From Fibrobacterota bacterium (GTDB taxonomy: Bacteria > Fibrobacterota > Chitinivibrionia > Chitinivibrionales > FEN-1185), in NCBI GenBank assembly GCA_003165595.1, contig PLWQ01000040.1, forward strand, positions 62,001-126,000: a stretch of DNA of 64,000 bases, read 5' to 3'. The notes below the pieces were generated by a model. It searched no databases, was not told the DNA's origin, and saw only the letters and a list, made by a program, of their open reading frames with translations. This document shows positions 27,236 to 37,221 of the stretch, in pieces (within the stretch, counting starts at the first letter, position 1; every line of letters begins with the position of its first letter). The translations under genes and the position numbers were made by a program.

Positions 27236-29425
27236 TTATTCCTGTTGTCCCATCTCGGGCGAAAACAACGTGGTCCTGTTCCTGCCGCGCTCCTTGGAAA
27301 AATAGAGCGCCTTGTCGGCCGCGTCGATAAGCGGCTGCTGCGCCGTGGCCACAAGGGGCATCACCGCGCACCCGAGGCTGATGGTGACGTGGAGCCGGTT
27401 ATCGAGTGAGACGATGGTGTGCTGCTCCACGGTTCGGCGTATGCGCTCCGCGATAACCATGGCGCCCTCCGGCCCCGTTTCCGGAATTATCACCGTAAAT
27501 TCCTCGCCGCCGTACCGCGCAGCAATATCGTTGATCCGGATCGACTGCCGTATGCATCCGGAAATTTCCTTCAAGACAAGGTCGCCCACGGGGTGCCCGT
27601 AGGTGTCGTTGAACTTCTTGAAATGGTCGATGTCCATCATGAGAAGCGACAGCGGCCTTCCGTACCGGCGCGAGCGCTCCACTTCCTTGGCGAGAACCTC
27701 CTGGAACGTGCGGTGGTTGTTGAGCAGCGTGAGGCCGTCGGTGGTGGCGAGCGTCTCCATTTTCTGATACAATTGCGCCCTGGTTATCGCCACGGACGCG
27801 TTGCCGAGCAGCGTTGACAAATATTTCTCGGTTTCCCCGGCAAACTGGTTTGGGGCGTCGCTTTCGATGGACAGCAAACCCAGGATGCGCTGCTCGTCGT
27901 CGAAAATGGGAATGATGATGAGCGACTGAATGGCCGGGTTGGACGACTCGTTGTCCAGGAACCTGTAGTATTTCCCCCGGTAGGCCTGAAATGCGCCGAT
28001 GTTGACTATTGCCCGCTTTGTAAACGAATAGGAGTACAGCCCCGCGTTGATGGGAAACTCAAGGCCTTCCGCAATGTCGGGCGACGGTCCCACAACTTTG
28101 TGCACTACACCGCGTCTTGTCTGCTCGTTGAACGTCACCGTGATCATGCGAGTTGCCGGCGTGAGAAGCCCGATCATCCGGAACAGGACGTCGAACACCT
28201 GGCTCGTGCGCAGCGCGGTAATGAACTGCTGGGAAGCCTCATAAAAAATCTGGAAGCTCTTTGCGGCTTTTTCCTGATAGAGCCGCATCCGGACGTTGGT
28301 GATAAGCGCCGCGGCCAGCACCGAAAACCGCCGCATCGTGTCCTTATTCTGTTCTGTAAACCAGTTTTTGTCCATGCTGTCCACCACGAGCGCGCCCAGA
28401 AGTTCCCGGGCGTCGGACAGGATCGGCACCACAAGCGCAGAATTGATTGCTTCGCTAGCGCCGTAGTACAGGAGCTTTTCGGGGTACAGCGACAGGTCGC
28501 CGCTCATGAACGAGTTTTTTTCCATGCCAACCCGCCCGACAATTCCTTTACCAAGTGGAATTTCGAGCCCGGCGATGATGGAGTAGTTCTTGGAGTGAAA
28601 CGAGTTGAGGATAAAGACTTTCTTCTGGGGATCAAAGACGAAACCGAGGGCCGAATAAGCTTTGAAGTTCCGGCTCATAAAATAAACCACGCTCGACAGA
28701 AGATCGTCCATGCCCGACTTGTTGTAGATGCCGGTGTCCTGTTCCAGCATCATGATCTGAGTCTTGCTGGGCGCCGCCGAAGTGGGGATCGGAGAAGAAG
28801 CCTGTGTCGCGGCGAGGCGGGGCGGCGAAGCCTCCAGCGGCGCCGGTCTGCCCGGACTGGTTGATTTTTGAGATTTCTCGCCGGCGGTCTTGATCCGGCC
28901 GATGACAAAGGGAATGAGCCCCGACAGAACCAGGCCGGCCATCGGACGCACCAGCGGAGAAACCCTGTGAAGAAGCAGTTCCCGCCATTCGGAGGACCCA
29001 AATACGTTGAGGTAACCGGCGGCAAACAGAGACCACAATTCGGTGCACAGGATAAGCGCAACAACGCCGAGCCAGACCTGCGCCGCGCCCAGTGAGGCAT
29101 ACAGGAGAACAACGGCGTAGTACGCAATAAAAAGAGACGATGCGGGATAGCCGTAGGTTGCATCATGTGCGGAGAAATGGACCGCGCAAATCGCGAGAAA
29201 GGTCAATCCGAAGGCGGCACCGAGTCTGGCAAAGGCCGGGCGGCCGACGAAGGCTCCCCGCAGCGCCGTCGCAATACAGGCCAGGAGTATGAGGCCAAAG
29301 CCCCAGGAAAGCAGCGGGACATGCAAAAGGAAGGGGTCCGCTTTACCGGATACCGCAGCGCCAGCCAGGAAGGCGAAAAGTACGGCCAGCCCGGCGTTGG
29401 CGGGGACAGTGTTTTTCTTGGGCAT
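27236..29425 (-). CDS. Membrane GAF-GAF-GGDEF diguanylate cyclase
   Basis: A 729-aa sensor. Residues 1-180 hold five or six membrane helices. A Pro/Ser linker (185-220) leads to two GAF domains (about 225-395 and 400-560). The C-terminal GGDEF domain has an intact active site GGEEF (639-643) and an inhibitory RxxD site (RIND, 630-633), so it should make cyclic di-GMP with product feedback. No EAL domain is fused. The signal sensed is unknown. It stands alone, convergent with the secreted protein gene. Confidence 0.92.
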   Translation of the reverse strand: MPKKNTVPANAGLAVLFAFLAGAAVSGKADPFLLHVPLLSWGFGLILLACIATALRGAFVGRPAFARLGAAFGLTFLAICAVHFSAHDATYGYPASSLFIAYYAVVLLYASLGAAQVWLGVVALILCTELWSLFAAGYLNVFGSSEWRELLLHRVSPLVRPMAGLVLSGLIPFVIGRIKTAGEKSQKSTSPGRPAPLEASPPRLAATQASSPIPTSAAPSKTQIMMLEQDTGIYNKSGMDDLLSSVVYFMSRNFKAYSALGFVFDPQKKVFILNSFHSKNYSIIAGLEIPLGKGIVGRVGMEKNSFMSGDLSLYPEKLLYYGASEAINSALVVPILSDARELLGALVVDSMDKNWFTEQNKDTMRRFSVLAAALITNVRMRLYQEKAAKSFQIFYEASQQFITALRTSQVFDVLFRMIGLLTPATRMITVTFNEQTRRGVVHKVVGPSPDIAEGLEFPINAGLYSYSFTKRAIVNIGAFQAYRGKYYRFLDNESSNPAIQSLIIIPIFDDEQRILGLLSIESDAPNQFAGETEKYLSTLLGNASVAITRAQLYQKMETLATTDGLTLLNNHRTFQEVLAKEVERSRRYGRPLSLLMMDIDHFKKFNDTYGHPVGDLVLKEISGCIRQSIRINDIAARYGGEEFTVIIPETGPEGAMVIAERIRRTVEQHTIVSLDNRLHVTISLGCAVMPLVATAQQPLIDAADKALYFSKERGRNRTTLFSPEMGQQE

Positions 29426-29564
29426 GGGTGCCTGGGCTCGACGATTAAAAATGAGATATCACTTTGATGCGAAACACTCGTATTTTAATATGATTGAACG
29501 ATGTTGTCAAAACAATCCGCCCCGCGGGCGGAATCCCGGACATTGGGCATTGTACTAAGGCTGC

Positions 29565-30674
29565 ATGACAAATTCAAAGACTTTCGGAAGTTTCAAGTCC
29601 TTCTTGTCAAGCGTATTGCCGTCGGGCGCAAGGCTGTCGCTGCTGCGGCGTATCGTGGAGCGAACCTATCACGCGCCACAACTGGTTTTCCCACGTGACA
29701 TCGGTTCGTCGCAACGGCTGCTGGTTATTCTGCCCGGCGATCCGCTGGTTGCCCTTCATCAGCTCACCTGCATCGTGTCGCTTGCCTCGTACGTCAAAGA
29801 CGCGAGCATTGCGCTCTTGTGCGAAAGGCGCGTGACCCCGTTTTTCAAGACCCTGTCGGGAATAAGCGACTTCATCGAATACGACGATGTGGAGCATTTC
29901 CTGTTTTCGCCGAGGTTTGACAAAATAGGAAAAGAGGTCCACGCAGGCAGGTACGATGTCTGCCTGATGCTCGACCCCGCTCCCGATCTTTCTTTGCTCT
30001 ATATTGCCGGCCAGAGCGCCGCGGCAGTGCGCGTGGGCCTTGCGGGAGCGGGCGATTACCCGTTTATCAACCTCCACGTGAACCCCGCCCCCGGCACAAC
30101 CTTCCTTACCGACAAGAGCGTACTCGTCGCCGCCGTTCTGGGCGTGCCCGTACTCGCCAAGGCGAAATGGAGCGTTGCAAAGGAATCGGTTGAAGAAGTG
30201 GGGCACATGCTTCGGGAAGTGAACATCGATCCCGCCTCGCGCCTTATCGGCATAGACGGCCCCTATTTCTTCGGACGGTTCGGAAAAAAATGGACGCAGT
30301 CCTTGGTGGACATGCTGCAGGCCAAGCAGCACCTCTGTTACTTCTTCTCCTACGACCAGCCCGCAGCCGAAGCTTCCGAATGGATGGAGCGCCAGGGAAT
30401 CCCGGTTTTCGCCAACCTCCCCGTGTCCCGCGGCGCGGCGCTCGTTCACAAATCGAAATTTGTGGTGGCGGGGGCCGGCGTGCTGTTCGAGCTGGCCGAT
30501 CTGCTGCGAACGCCGGTGGCCGGCGTGTTTACGGAACAGGAATTCGACGCCTTGTGCAAAGAATCCGATACGACAAGAGGTCTGCGGATCGCATCGCGGC
30601 CCGATAACGCCACGATTGAGTCGGTGGAGCGCATCGTTGACGCATGCGTCGGCCGGCGACTATCCGATACCTAG
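29565..30674 (+). CDS. Glycosyltransferase family 9-like protein
   Basis: A 369-aa protein with the overall two-Rossmann pattern of heptosyltransferases: VILPGDPLVALHQLTCIVSLASYV near residue 55, CLMLDPAPDLSLLYIAG, and a C-terminal half with KSKFVVAGAGVLFELADLLRTPVAGVF in place of the usual ND(S/T)GxxHLA donor site. That motif is altered to AGAGVLFEL, so activity or donor may differ from WaaC/WaaF. No signal peptide. It may act in LPS core or another glycan. It is separated from its neighbours by gaps of about 140 nt. Confidence 0.65.
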   Translation: MTNSKTFGSFKSFLSSVLPSGARLSLLRRIVERTYHAPQLVFPRDIGSSQRLLVILPGDPLVALHQLTCIVSLASYVKDASIALLCERRVTPFFKTLSGISDFIEYDDVEHFLFSPRFDKIGKEVHAGRYDVCLMLDPAPDLSLLYIAGQSAAAVRVGLAGAGDYPFINLHVNPAPGTTFLTDKSVLVAAVLGVPVLAKAKWSVAKESVEEVGHMLREVNIDPASRLIGIDGPYFFGRFGKKWTQSLVDMLQAKQHLCYFFSYDQPAAEASEWMERQGIPVFANLPVSRGAALVHKSKFVVAGAGVLFELADLLRTPVAGVFTEQEFDALCKESDTTRGLRIASRPDNATIESVERIVDACVGRRLSDT

Positions 30675-30830
30675 CGCGCCCGGCGCCATGGAGCGCGCCC
30701 TCCTCAAAGCCCGAAAACACGGCGCTCATGGAAAGAAGGGGAAAAACTGTTTCCTCTGCGGCGGATTCAAATATATAATAGAGAACAGTCCCCGAAAATC
30801 ACTCTTACGTCGACAGGATTGCGTTAGCTC

Positions 30831-32141
30831 ATGTGGCAGACATTTAAGCGTTTGCTGTTGCTCCAGGCCAAGATGCTGGAGATCAGATATGTCACCTGGA
30901 TAAAGCGCCGCGAGATCGCCCGTGCCTACAGGGAGCGAGCGCCTCTAAGCGCAATCGTAAATTTCTGGACGTCGCATGCCCGCGCGATCGCGGTTGTCGG
31001 CGGCCTCATCGTGGTGGCGCTGGTTCTTTGTGCTGTCGCGCCGATTGCCGTCCACTCGATCACTTCGGCGGCCAAAACTTTGAAGCACGCTTTTGCGTCC
31101 GGCGCCAAGCGTCCCCATTCGCAGCAACCGGCAGTGGCTCAGTCGCCTGCACCCACGCCTCCGGAACCTAAGCCCCAACAGACGGCCGCACCGGTACCGC
31201 AGGTGGCAGCCGCGGCGGTTACCGCGCAGCCTCCCCCGGCTCCCTCGCCGGAAGGAGAGGAGCCGTTTCCCGAGCAAATGCTGTACTGCATTGTTGCGAA
31301 CAAGGCCACCAAACAATTGTATTTCCTGGCGAGGGAGGGCGAAGGCGGGCCGTGGCGCGTGGTGGAGCAGTGCCCTGCCGTGATGGGTCGGAACGAAGGG
31401 CAAAAACAGGTGGCCGGTGATAGGCGGACGCCAGAGGGAACCTATTTTGTTATCGGCCGCAAAGACGGATGGGAGCTGAGCGCAATTTATGGGCCCGTGG
31501 CCTATGTGCTCAACTATCCCAACGAGGAAGACCGCCGGGCGGGAAGGACGGGTGAGGGCATTTGGATTCACGGCATGCCCGAGGACAGCAGCCGCATGGT
31601 AACGCACGGATGCATCGTGCTGCACAACGATTACCTGCTTGCCCTGTCGAAATATCTGAAGCTCGGCATTGGAACGCCGGTGGTGATAGTCGACAAAAAC
31701 GACATCGGGCACCCGGAACAGGTTCCCGACTTTCCGACGCTGGAACGGCGAAGGATCCAGATCCTCACTGAGTACCGCAAACGTCAGGAGGACTTTGCCG
31801 GCATGCTGGTGCGCTGGAAACGCGCCTGGGAGACCAAGGATATCGAAACCTACGCTTCATTTTACGACCGCTCCCATTTCGAGGGTGGCGGGCTTTCCTG
31901 GTCCGCGTGGCGCGAGAAGAAACTCAAGACCTTCGAGATGTACAGCACCATCGGAATTTCGCTGGACAAGATACGTGTAGTTGACTTTTCGGAGTCAACC
32001 GCGGTGGTGATTTTTCTCCAGTTGTACGAATCGGACGTGTCGAAGAAGCAGAACGCGAAGAAGCTGTCCCTTGTCAAGAACGGCGGCCAGTGGCTCATCA
32101 ACAGGGAAGAAACATTCTCCAACGAGGAGTTTTTCTTATGA
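30831..32141 (+). CDS. Membrane-anchored L,D-transpeptidase (YkuD)
   Basis: A 436-aa protein. A membrane helix at about 52-72 is followed by a Pro/Ala/Gln linker (95-145). The YkuD catalytic domain (150-290) has H247 and the THGC motif with Cys261 (family consensus SHGC). The C-terminal part (about 310-436) resembles an NTF2/SnoaL-like fold (WKRAWETKDIETYASFYD), seen in ErfK-type enzymes. It should cross-link peptidoglycan or attach proteins to it. The stop overlaps the start of the giant coiled-coil gene (ATGA), so the two are translationally coupled. Confidence 0.88.
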   Translation: MWQTFKRLLLLQAKMLEIRYVTWIKRREIARAYRERAPLSAIVNFWTSHARAIAVVGGLIVVALVLCAVAPIAVHSITSAAKTLKHAFASGAKRPHSQQPAVAQSPAPTPPEPKPQQTAAPVPQVAAAAVTAQPPPAPSPEGEEPFPEQMLYCIVANKATKQLYFLAREGEGGPWRVVEQCPAVMGRNEGQKQVAGDRRTPEGTYFVIGRKDGWELSAIYGPVAYVLNYPNEEDRRAGRTGEGIWIHGMPEDSSRMVTHGCIVLHNDYLLALSKYLKLGIGTPVVIVDKNDIGHPEQVPDFPTLERRRIQILTEYRKRQEDFAGMLVRWKRAWETKDIETYASFYDRSHFEGGGLSWSAWREKKLKTFEMYSTIGISLDKIRVVDFSESTAVVIFLQLYESDVSKKQNAKKLSLVKNGGQWLINREETFSNEEFFL

Positions 32142-34756
32142 AGTTCCCATTGTCGAAGAACAAGGACATCAAGGATCCGGAGGCGCTGTGGGATGCGATT
32201 GTACAGCATCTGGGCGATATCCAGGAGGTCCTGCAAAGCGCCCAGGCGGAGAAGGCCGATCTTCATTCGCTGCTCGCCTCGGCCGCCACCGAGCGAAGCC
32301 AGATTCTGGCCGGCAAGCAGACCGTTGAAGAGACGAGGCAAGGCCTTCTGGAGATGCAAAACGATTTTCTCTCGCTCAAAACCCATGTACAGCAAGCCCT
32401 GTCGCAGAGTGCCGGCCTCGACGACTATTCGCGCAAGGTGGCTGCGATGGAAAAACACCTGACGGAGGTTGACGGCCTTTTCGACCGGATCACCGGGAAG
32501 GAAAGCATGGTTCTCGCCATCAGTTCGAAGATCGATCTCTTGCTCGAAAGCCTTAACAAACAGGACGGCGGGCAGCTCCTCACCCGCACCGTGTCCGAGC
32601 TTTCCCAGATCGAAGACCGCCAGAAGAAGAACACCGATCTCATGGCGCAGCTGGAGAAACAGGCCCGGTCGTTCTCCACCGAGATTGCGGCCATCCAGAC
32701 CAACTTCGGCCAGACCCGGGCGACGGCCGAGTCCGTGGCGGGCCAGGTTTCGGTGATGGAAAAGGAAATGGAGACGTTTCGCCTGCTCAAGGACAAAATA
32801 GACAACCTCAACAATCTTTCCGAATACGTCAAGACAAAAATAAAATATCTCGGCGACCAGAAAGTCGTGGTCGACAAGGCGAACGAAGAGGCCGGAAGGC
32901 TCAACACGCTCACGTGGCGCATCGATTCGGAAATGAAGCTGCTGCAGGACAGGCTCGCCAAACTCGAGAAGACCGAGAAGGCCGTTTCGAAGATCAATGC
33001 GATGCTGGAAGAGAGCCGCACGTCGCTCAACGAGATCCGGCATTTCGAGAAATTCATGGAGCAAACGACGCAGAAGATGTCCGAAATCCGCGCGCTCGAC
33101 ACCCAGCTCGACCAGAAGCTTTCCCAGTTCTCCAAGAACAACGCGCACCTCGACGAGGTGAGCGAGCGCGCGCACGAAGTGCATACCGCCGCGCGCAACA
33201 CCGAGGCGATCCTCAATACCATCACCAAGCACAGCCAGATGCTCGAAAAAACGCATACCGAGGTGATAGAGTACGAGCGTTCACTTGACAAAATAAAACA
33301 GCGTATCGAGGAAGTGAACCAGGAGTGGGGCGCCATCGACAGCATCGGCCAGCGCATCGGCGGCCTGGAAAAACAGGTGTTGGACGCCGAGTCGCGCATG
33401 GACGGCGTGCTCAAAAAGGGCAAGGAGGTCGACGCCGTGGACGCCAAACTCGCCGAGGTGCGCACGATTATCGACGACACGGTGAAAAAGGAGGAAATGT
33501 ACCACCAGTACCGCAAGGAAATCGACAAGCTCGCCGAACGGATAAACGAATTTACGGCAAACGCGGAATCGCTGGAGGGACGGATCGCGGAGCTCCGCAA
33601 GCACGAACAGGACATTCTGTCGGTGGGCCAGCAGATCGAAGAACTCAAGGCCCTGTCGGACCGCACGCGCGACCGCGTGTCCCAGACCGAGGAGAAGGCG
33701 AAGATCATCGAGGAAGTCGACCACAAGATAGAAAGCCTGGGCGCCATGGTGACCGAGATCGACGAACGGATCAACGCCCAGCTGCAGCGGAAGGGGATGG
33801 TTGATAAAACGGAAAAGAGGCTCGATCAGCTCAACTACCTGCTGGGCGACATCAACATGAAGATCCAGAGCCTGGCCAAGGATCAGAAAGTGGTGGACGA
33901 CCTGTCGTCGAAGCTGTCCGCCATTTCGGTCCAGTCCCTTGAGGCCAAGGGCATGATGGAACGGCTTGCGCAGGAGAAGCAGGCGCTATTGACAGAAGAG
34001 AGCCACATCCTCGAAATGAAGAAAGAACTGGAGGACCTGCTTGCCAAGACGCGTCACGGCCTCGACGAATCGCGCAACAACCTGGCCGCGTTCGGCGGCG
34101 CCGTTGCGCAGAACAAGGAGCATTTCTCCGGCGTTCTTGCCGAATGCAACGCGCAGATCGTTGCCGTCGAAAAACACAAGGGCGACATCGACAAGGCCGA
34201 GGAGCAGCTTGCGACCGTGGAGAGAGTGCTCGAAAGCCTCAAGGCCGAAATGGACCAGCTCGGCAGGCGTACGGGCAAGATCGAGGCCATTGACGCGAGG
34301 ATTCAGAACGTGGACACCGTGGTGGCCGATATGGAGATCCGGATCCAGGCTATCGACAAGGGACGGGAACTGGTGAATTCGGCGCAGAAGAAAGTGGACA
34401 TGCTGAGCGAACTCATTACCAAATCGGAAGCACACATCGAGAACATCACCGTTCGGGGCAAGGACATCGAGGCGGTTAAGGTCAAGGTGGAAGACATGGA
34501 AAAGGTGATGGACGCTGTTGAGAAGCGGATGAAAGAACTTACCAGGGAGAAACAGGTTATCAAGGAAGCGGAGAACCGCATCAACAGCCTCAATCTCCTC
34601 ATGGAAGACATCAAGTCGCAGGTAAAGAACCTGTCCTCGGAGGAGGCCCGCATCCAGGATGCCATCCAGAAGACGTCGGAGCTCCGGTTTCTGCTCGGGG
34701 AGGTCGAATCGAAACTGGTGATGTTCAGAAAGGAAAAAGAGAAGCTGGAGGAATAG
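32138..34756 (+). CDS. 872-aa continuous coiled-coil protein
   Basis: Almost the whole protein is charged heptad-repeat helix with no membrane segment, Walker motif or globular domain visible. A short N-terminal segment (MKFPLSKNKDIKDPEALWDAI) leads in. Recurring units near KLAEVRTIIDD, LDQLNYLLGDINMKIQSL and INSLNLLMEDIKSQVKNL suggest internal repeats of roughly 70-100 residues. Annotation pipelines often name such proteins SMC-like, but no ATPase is present. ATG at 32138 overlaps the transpeptidase stop, which suggests a cytoskeletal or envelope-scaffold function tied to cell-wall modification. Function unknown. Confidence 0.8.
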   Translation: MKFPLSKNKDIKDPEALWDAIVQHLGDIQEVLQSAQAEKADLHSLLASAATERSQILAGKQTVEETRQGLLEMQNDFLSLKTHVQQALSQSAGLDDYSRKVAAMEKHLTEVDGLFDRITGKESMVLAISSKIDLLLESLNKQDGGQLLTRTVSELSQIEDRQKKNTDLMAQLEKQARSFSTEIAAIQTNFGQTRATAESVAGQVSVMEKEMETFRLLKDKIDNLNNLSEYVKTKIKYLGDQKVVVDKANEEAGRLNTLTWRIDSEMKLLQDRLAKLEKTEKAVSKINAMLEESRTSLNEIRHFEKFMEQTTQKMSEIRALDTQLDQKLSQFSKNNAHLDEVSERAHEVHTAARNTEAILNTITKHSQMLEKTHTEVIEYERSLDKIKQRIEEVNQEWGAIDSIGQRIGGLEKQVLDAESRMDGVLKKGKEVDAVDAKLAEVRTIIDDTVKKEEMYHQYRKEIDKLAERINEFTANAESLEGRIAELRKHEQDILSVGQQIEELKALSDRTRDRVSQTEEKAKIIEEVDHKIESLGAMVTEIDERINAQLQRKGMVDKTEKRLDQLNYLLGDINMKIQSLAKDQKVVDDLSSKLSAISVQSLEAKGMMERLAQEKQALLTEESHILEMKKELEDLLAKTRHGLDESRNNLAAFGGAVAQNKEHFSGVLAECNAQIVAVEKHKGDIDKAEEQLATVERVLESLKAEMDQLGRRTGKIEAIDARIQNVDTVVADMEIRIQAIDKGRELVNSAQKKVDMLSELITKSEAHIENITVRGKDIEAVKVKVEDMEKVMDAVEKRMKELTREKQVIKEAENRINSLNLLMEDIKSQVKNLSSEEARIQDAIQKTSELRFLLGEVESKLVMFRKEKEKLEE

Positions 34757-34879
34757 GAGTTGCAAAAGGTGGAATATGTTGTTGAGGACATTCGTACTGT
34801 TCCAGGGACGTATTGTTGTGCACGCCACCGGGCGTCCGGGCGGTAGCAGTAACACTGCAGGCCGCAAAAGAAGGATAAG

Positions 34880-37099
34880 ATGGAACTTTCATCCGCGCTG
34901 CTTTCTCCGCAGGTTACGGCCATAGACGAGGCCGCGGCTGCTTTTGTCAAGCAGATTTCGGAGCTCAACCCGAAGATCAACGCCGCCCTCATCGAAAAGG
35001 CCTACCGGTTTTCGTGGAATGCGCACCGCGAGCAGTTGCGGAAGTCGGGCGAGCCGTTTCTGGCCCATCCGGTCGCGGTGGCCATCATTCTTGCCGAACA
35101 GAAACTCGATTCGGTGACTATTGCCGCCAGTCTTCTGCACGACGTGCTCGAAGACACGGCCATCACGCGGGAAAAGATAGGAGAGGAGTTCGGCGAGGAG
35201 ATTTTGCTTCTCGTTGAAGGCGTCACCAAAATCCAGCGTTTCCAGATGAAGTCGCGCGAGGAGCGCCAGGCCGAGACCTACCGTAAGATGCTGCTTTCCA
35301 TGGCCGAAGACATCCGGGTTATTATCATCAAATTCGCGGACAGGCTTCACAACCTGCGCACGCTCAAATTTCTGGAACCCGCCAAGATTCGCCAGATCGC
35401 GGCGGAGACACTCGACATATACGCGCCGCTCGCGCACCGGCTTGGCATGGCAAAAATCAAGTGGGAGCTCGAAGACCTCGCGTTCAAATACCTGTATCCG
35501 GCCGAATACAAAGACATCGTGGGGAAGGTGGTTGCTTCCCGCGACGACCGCGAAGCGCTTGTGGAATCGTTCGCGGAGCCGTTGCGGCAAAAACTCGCCG
35601 CGGAGCAGATTGAGGCGGTGGTGATCGGCAGGCCCAAGCATTTCTACAGCATTTACCGCAAGATGCTCCAGCGAAACAAGCCGTTTGAGGAAGTGTACGA
35701 CCTGCTTGCCATCCGCATCGTCATCGGCTCGATAAGCGACTGCTACCACGCCCTGGGCGTTGTGCATTCAATGTGGAAGCCGATTCAGGAACGGTTCAAA
35801 GACTATATCAGCACGCCCAAATCAAACGGGTACCAGTCGCTCCATACCACGGTATTCGGCGAAAAGGGAAACATCATCGAGGTGCAGATCCGCACTTGGG
35901 AAATGAACCAAGTGGCGGAGGAGGGGATCGCGGCGCATTGGCTTTACAAAGAGGATGGCGGAACCGAAAAGGTCTCCCGCGACGACCGGTCGCTGTCGTG
36001 GCTCCGCAATGTTATCGACTGGCAAAAGGATCTCACCGATTCCAACGAATTCTACGAGTTCTTCAAGATCGACCTGTTTCACGCCGAGATCTTTATTTTT
36101 ACGCCCAAGGGCGATCTTATTTCGCTGCCCAAGGGCGCCACGGTGCTCGATTTCGCCTTTGCCGTCCACACGGAGCTGGGCGTCCATTGCATGGGCGCAA
36201 AGGTAGACGGGAAAATAGAGCCCATCAACAGGGTGCTCAAGAGCGGCATGACCGTCCAGATCCTGCATTCGAGCTCCAAGAAGCCGTCGGTGGACTGGCT
36301 CCGGGAAGTCAAGACGGCCAAGGCGCGATCCAAAATCCGCCGATGGCTCAAGACCGCGGGCCGCCGGGAAAGCATAGAACTCGGCAAACGGATCATCGGC
36401 GCGCATCTCAAGAAATTCAACCGTACAACCGCTTTTATGGAACAGGCGCCGTTTATTCTCACCTCACTCGGGATTAACACGCTCGACAGGCTGTACGAAA
36501 TGACCGGGTCGGGCGATCTTCCGGTTGCGCGGGTGATGGAGTTTGTTCAGGCCAAGCCGGGCCGCCGGTTCGGGCCGTCGTCGGTGGTGTCGCGTCTCGT
36601 TCGCACGTTCCGCGGCGGCAAGCGCAACCGGGGCGTGCTCGTCGGCGGGACCGACAACCTCATGGTCCGCTTTGCCAAGTGCTGCAATCCGATTCCGGGT
36701 GACGCCATCGTCGGGTTCGTCACCAAGGGCCGGGGTATTTCCATTCACCGCGCCGATTGCCCCAACGTGCCCCTGTTCATGGAAGACGAAGACCGCAGGA
36801 TTCAGGTGAGCTGGGAAGACAGCGAAGCGAAAAAATATACGGTTTCGCTGTCGATCACCGGCGGCGACCGGCCCGGCCTCCTGCACGAAATTGCGGAGGT
36901 GTTTTCGGCGCTCGGGGTAAATGTGGTTGAGGGAAATTTGCGCACCAAAGGCCAGCAGGCGACGGCATCATTCACAATAGAGATAAACCATAAGAACCAT
37001 CTCAAGCAGATCTTCCGGAGGATCCAGAGAATCAAGGGCATCGACAATATCACGCGGACCAAGGAACTGGCGGATTTTTCGGATGTTGAGGACGTGTGA
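34880..37099 (+). CDS. rel: Bifunctional (p)ppGpp synthetase/hydrolase
   Basis: A 739-aa RelA/SpoT homolog. The hydrolase HD site is intact (H63 in FLAHPVA, H87-D88 in LLHDVLEDT, then RLHNLRTL). The synthetase has KHFYSIYRKM, the RFKD motif of bifunctional enzymes in QERFKDYIS, and EVQIRTWEMNQVAEEGIAAHW. A TGS domain follows (FTPKGDLISLPKGATVLDFAFAVH), then a zinc-finger-like CCNPIPGD region and a C-terminal ACT domain. It should set stringent-response levels in both directions. prs and a PATAN gene lie downstream. Confidence 0.96.
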   Translation: MELSSALLSPQVTAIDEAAAAFVKQISELNPKINAALIEKAYRFSWNAHREQLRKSGEPFLAHPVAVAIILAEQKLDSVTIAASLLHDVLEDTAITREKIGEEFGEEILLLVEGVTKIQRFQMKSREERQAETYRKMLLSMAEDIRVIIIKFADRLHNLRTLKFLEPAKIRQIAAETLDIYAPLAHRLGMAKIKWELEDLAFKYLYPAEYKDIVGKVVASRDDREALVESFAEPLRQKLAAEQIEAVVIGRPKHFYSIYRKMLQRNKPFEEVYDLLAIRIVIGSISDCYHALGVVHSMWKPIQERFKDYISTPKSNGYQSLHTTVFGEKGNIIEVQIRTWEMNQVAEEGIAAHWLYKEDGGTEKVSRDDRSLSWLRNVIDWQKDLTDSNEFYEFFKIDLFHAEIFIFTPKGDLISLPKGATVLDFAFAVHTELGVHCMGAKVDGKIEPINRVLKSGMTVQILHSSSKKPSVDWLREVKTAKARSKIRRWLKTAGRRESIELGKRIIGAHLKKFNRTTAFMEQAPFILTSLGINTLDRLYEMTGSGDLPVARVMEFVQAKPGRRFGPSSVVSRLVRTFRGGKRNRGVLVGGTDNLMVRFAKCCNPIPGDAIVGFVTKGRGISIHRADCPNVPLFMEDEDRRIQVSWEDSEAKKYTVSLSITGGDRPGLLHEIAEVFSALGVNVVEGNLRTKGQQATASFTIEINHKNHLKQIFRRIQRIKGIDNITRTKELADFSDVEDV

Positions 37100-37221
37100 T
37101 AAGTGTAAAGATGCTGCCAATTTGAGTTGAAGCCTGAATTGCGCCTGCCCAAGTCACGATTGATGGCCTATCTTTACCCTTCAACTCGTCAATCCAACAA
37201 CCCATTTACTATTTTATTGCC

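Noticed and set aside
31862-34867. Several long antisense frames under the coiled-coil gene
   Set aside because: They arise from codon bias in the heptad-repeat gene; no domain or ribosome site supports them.
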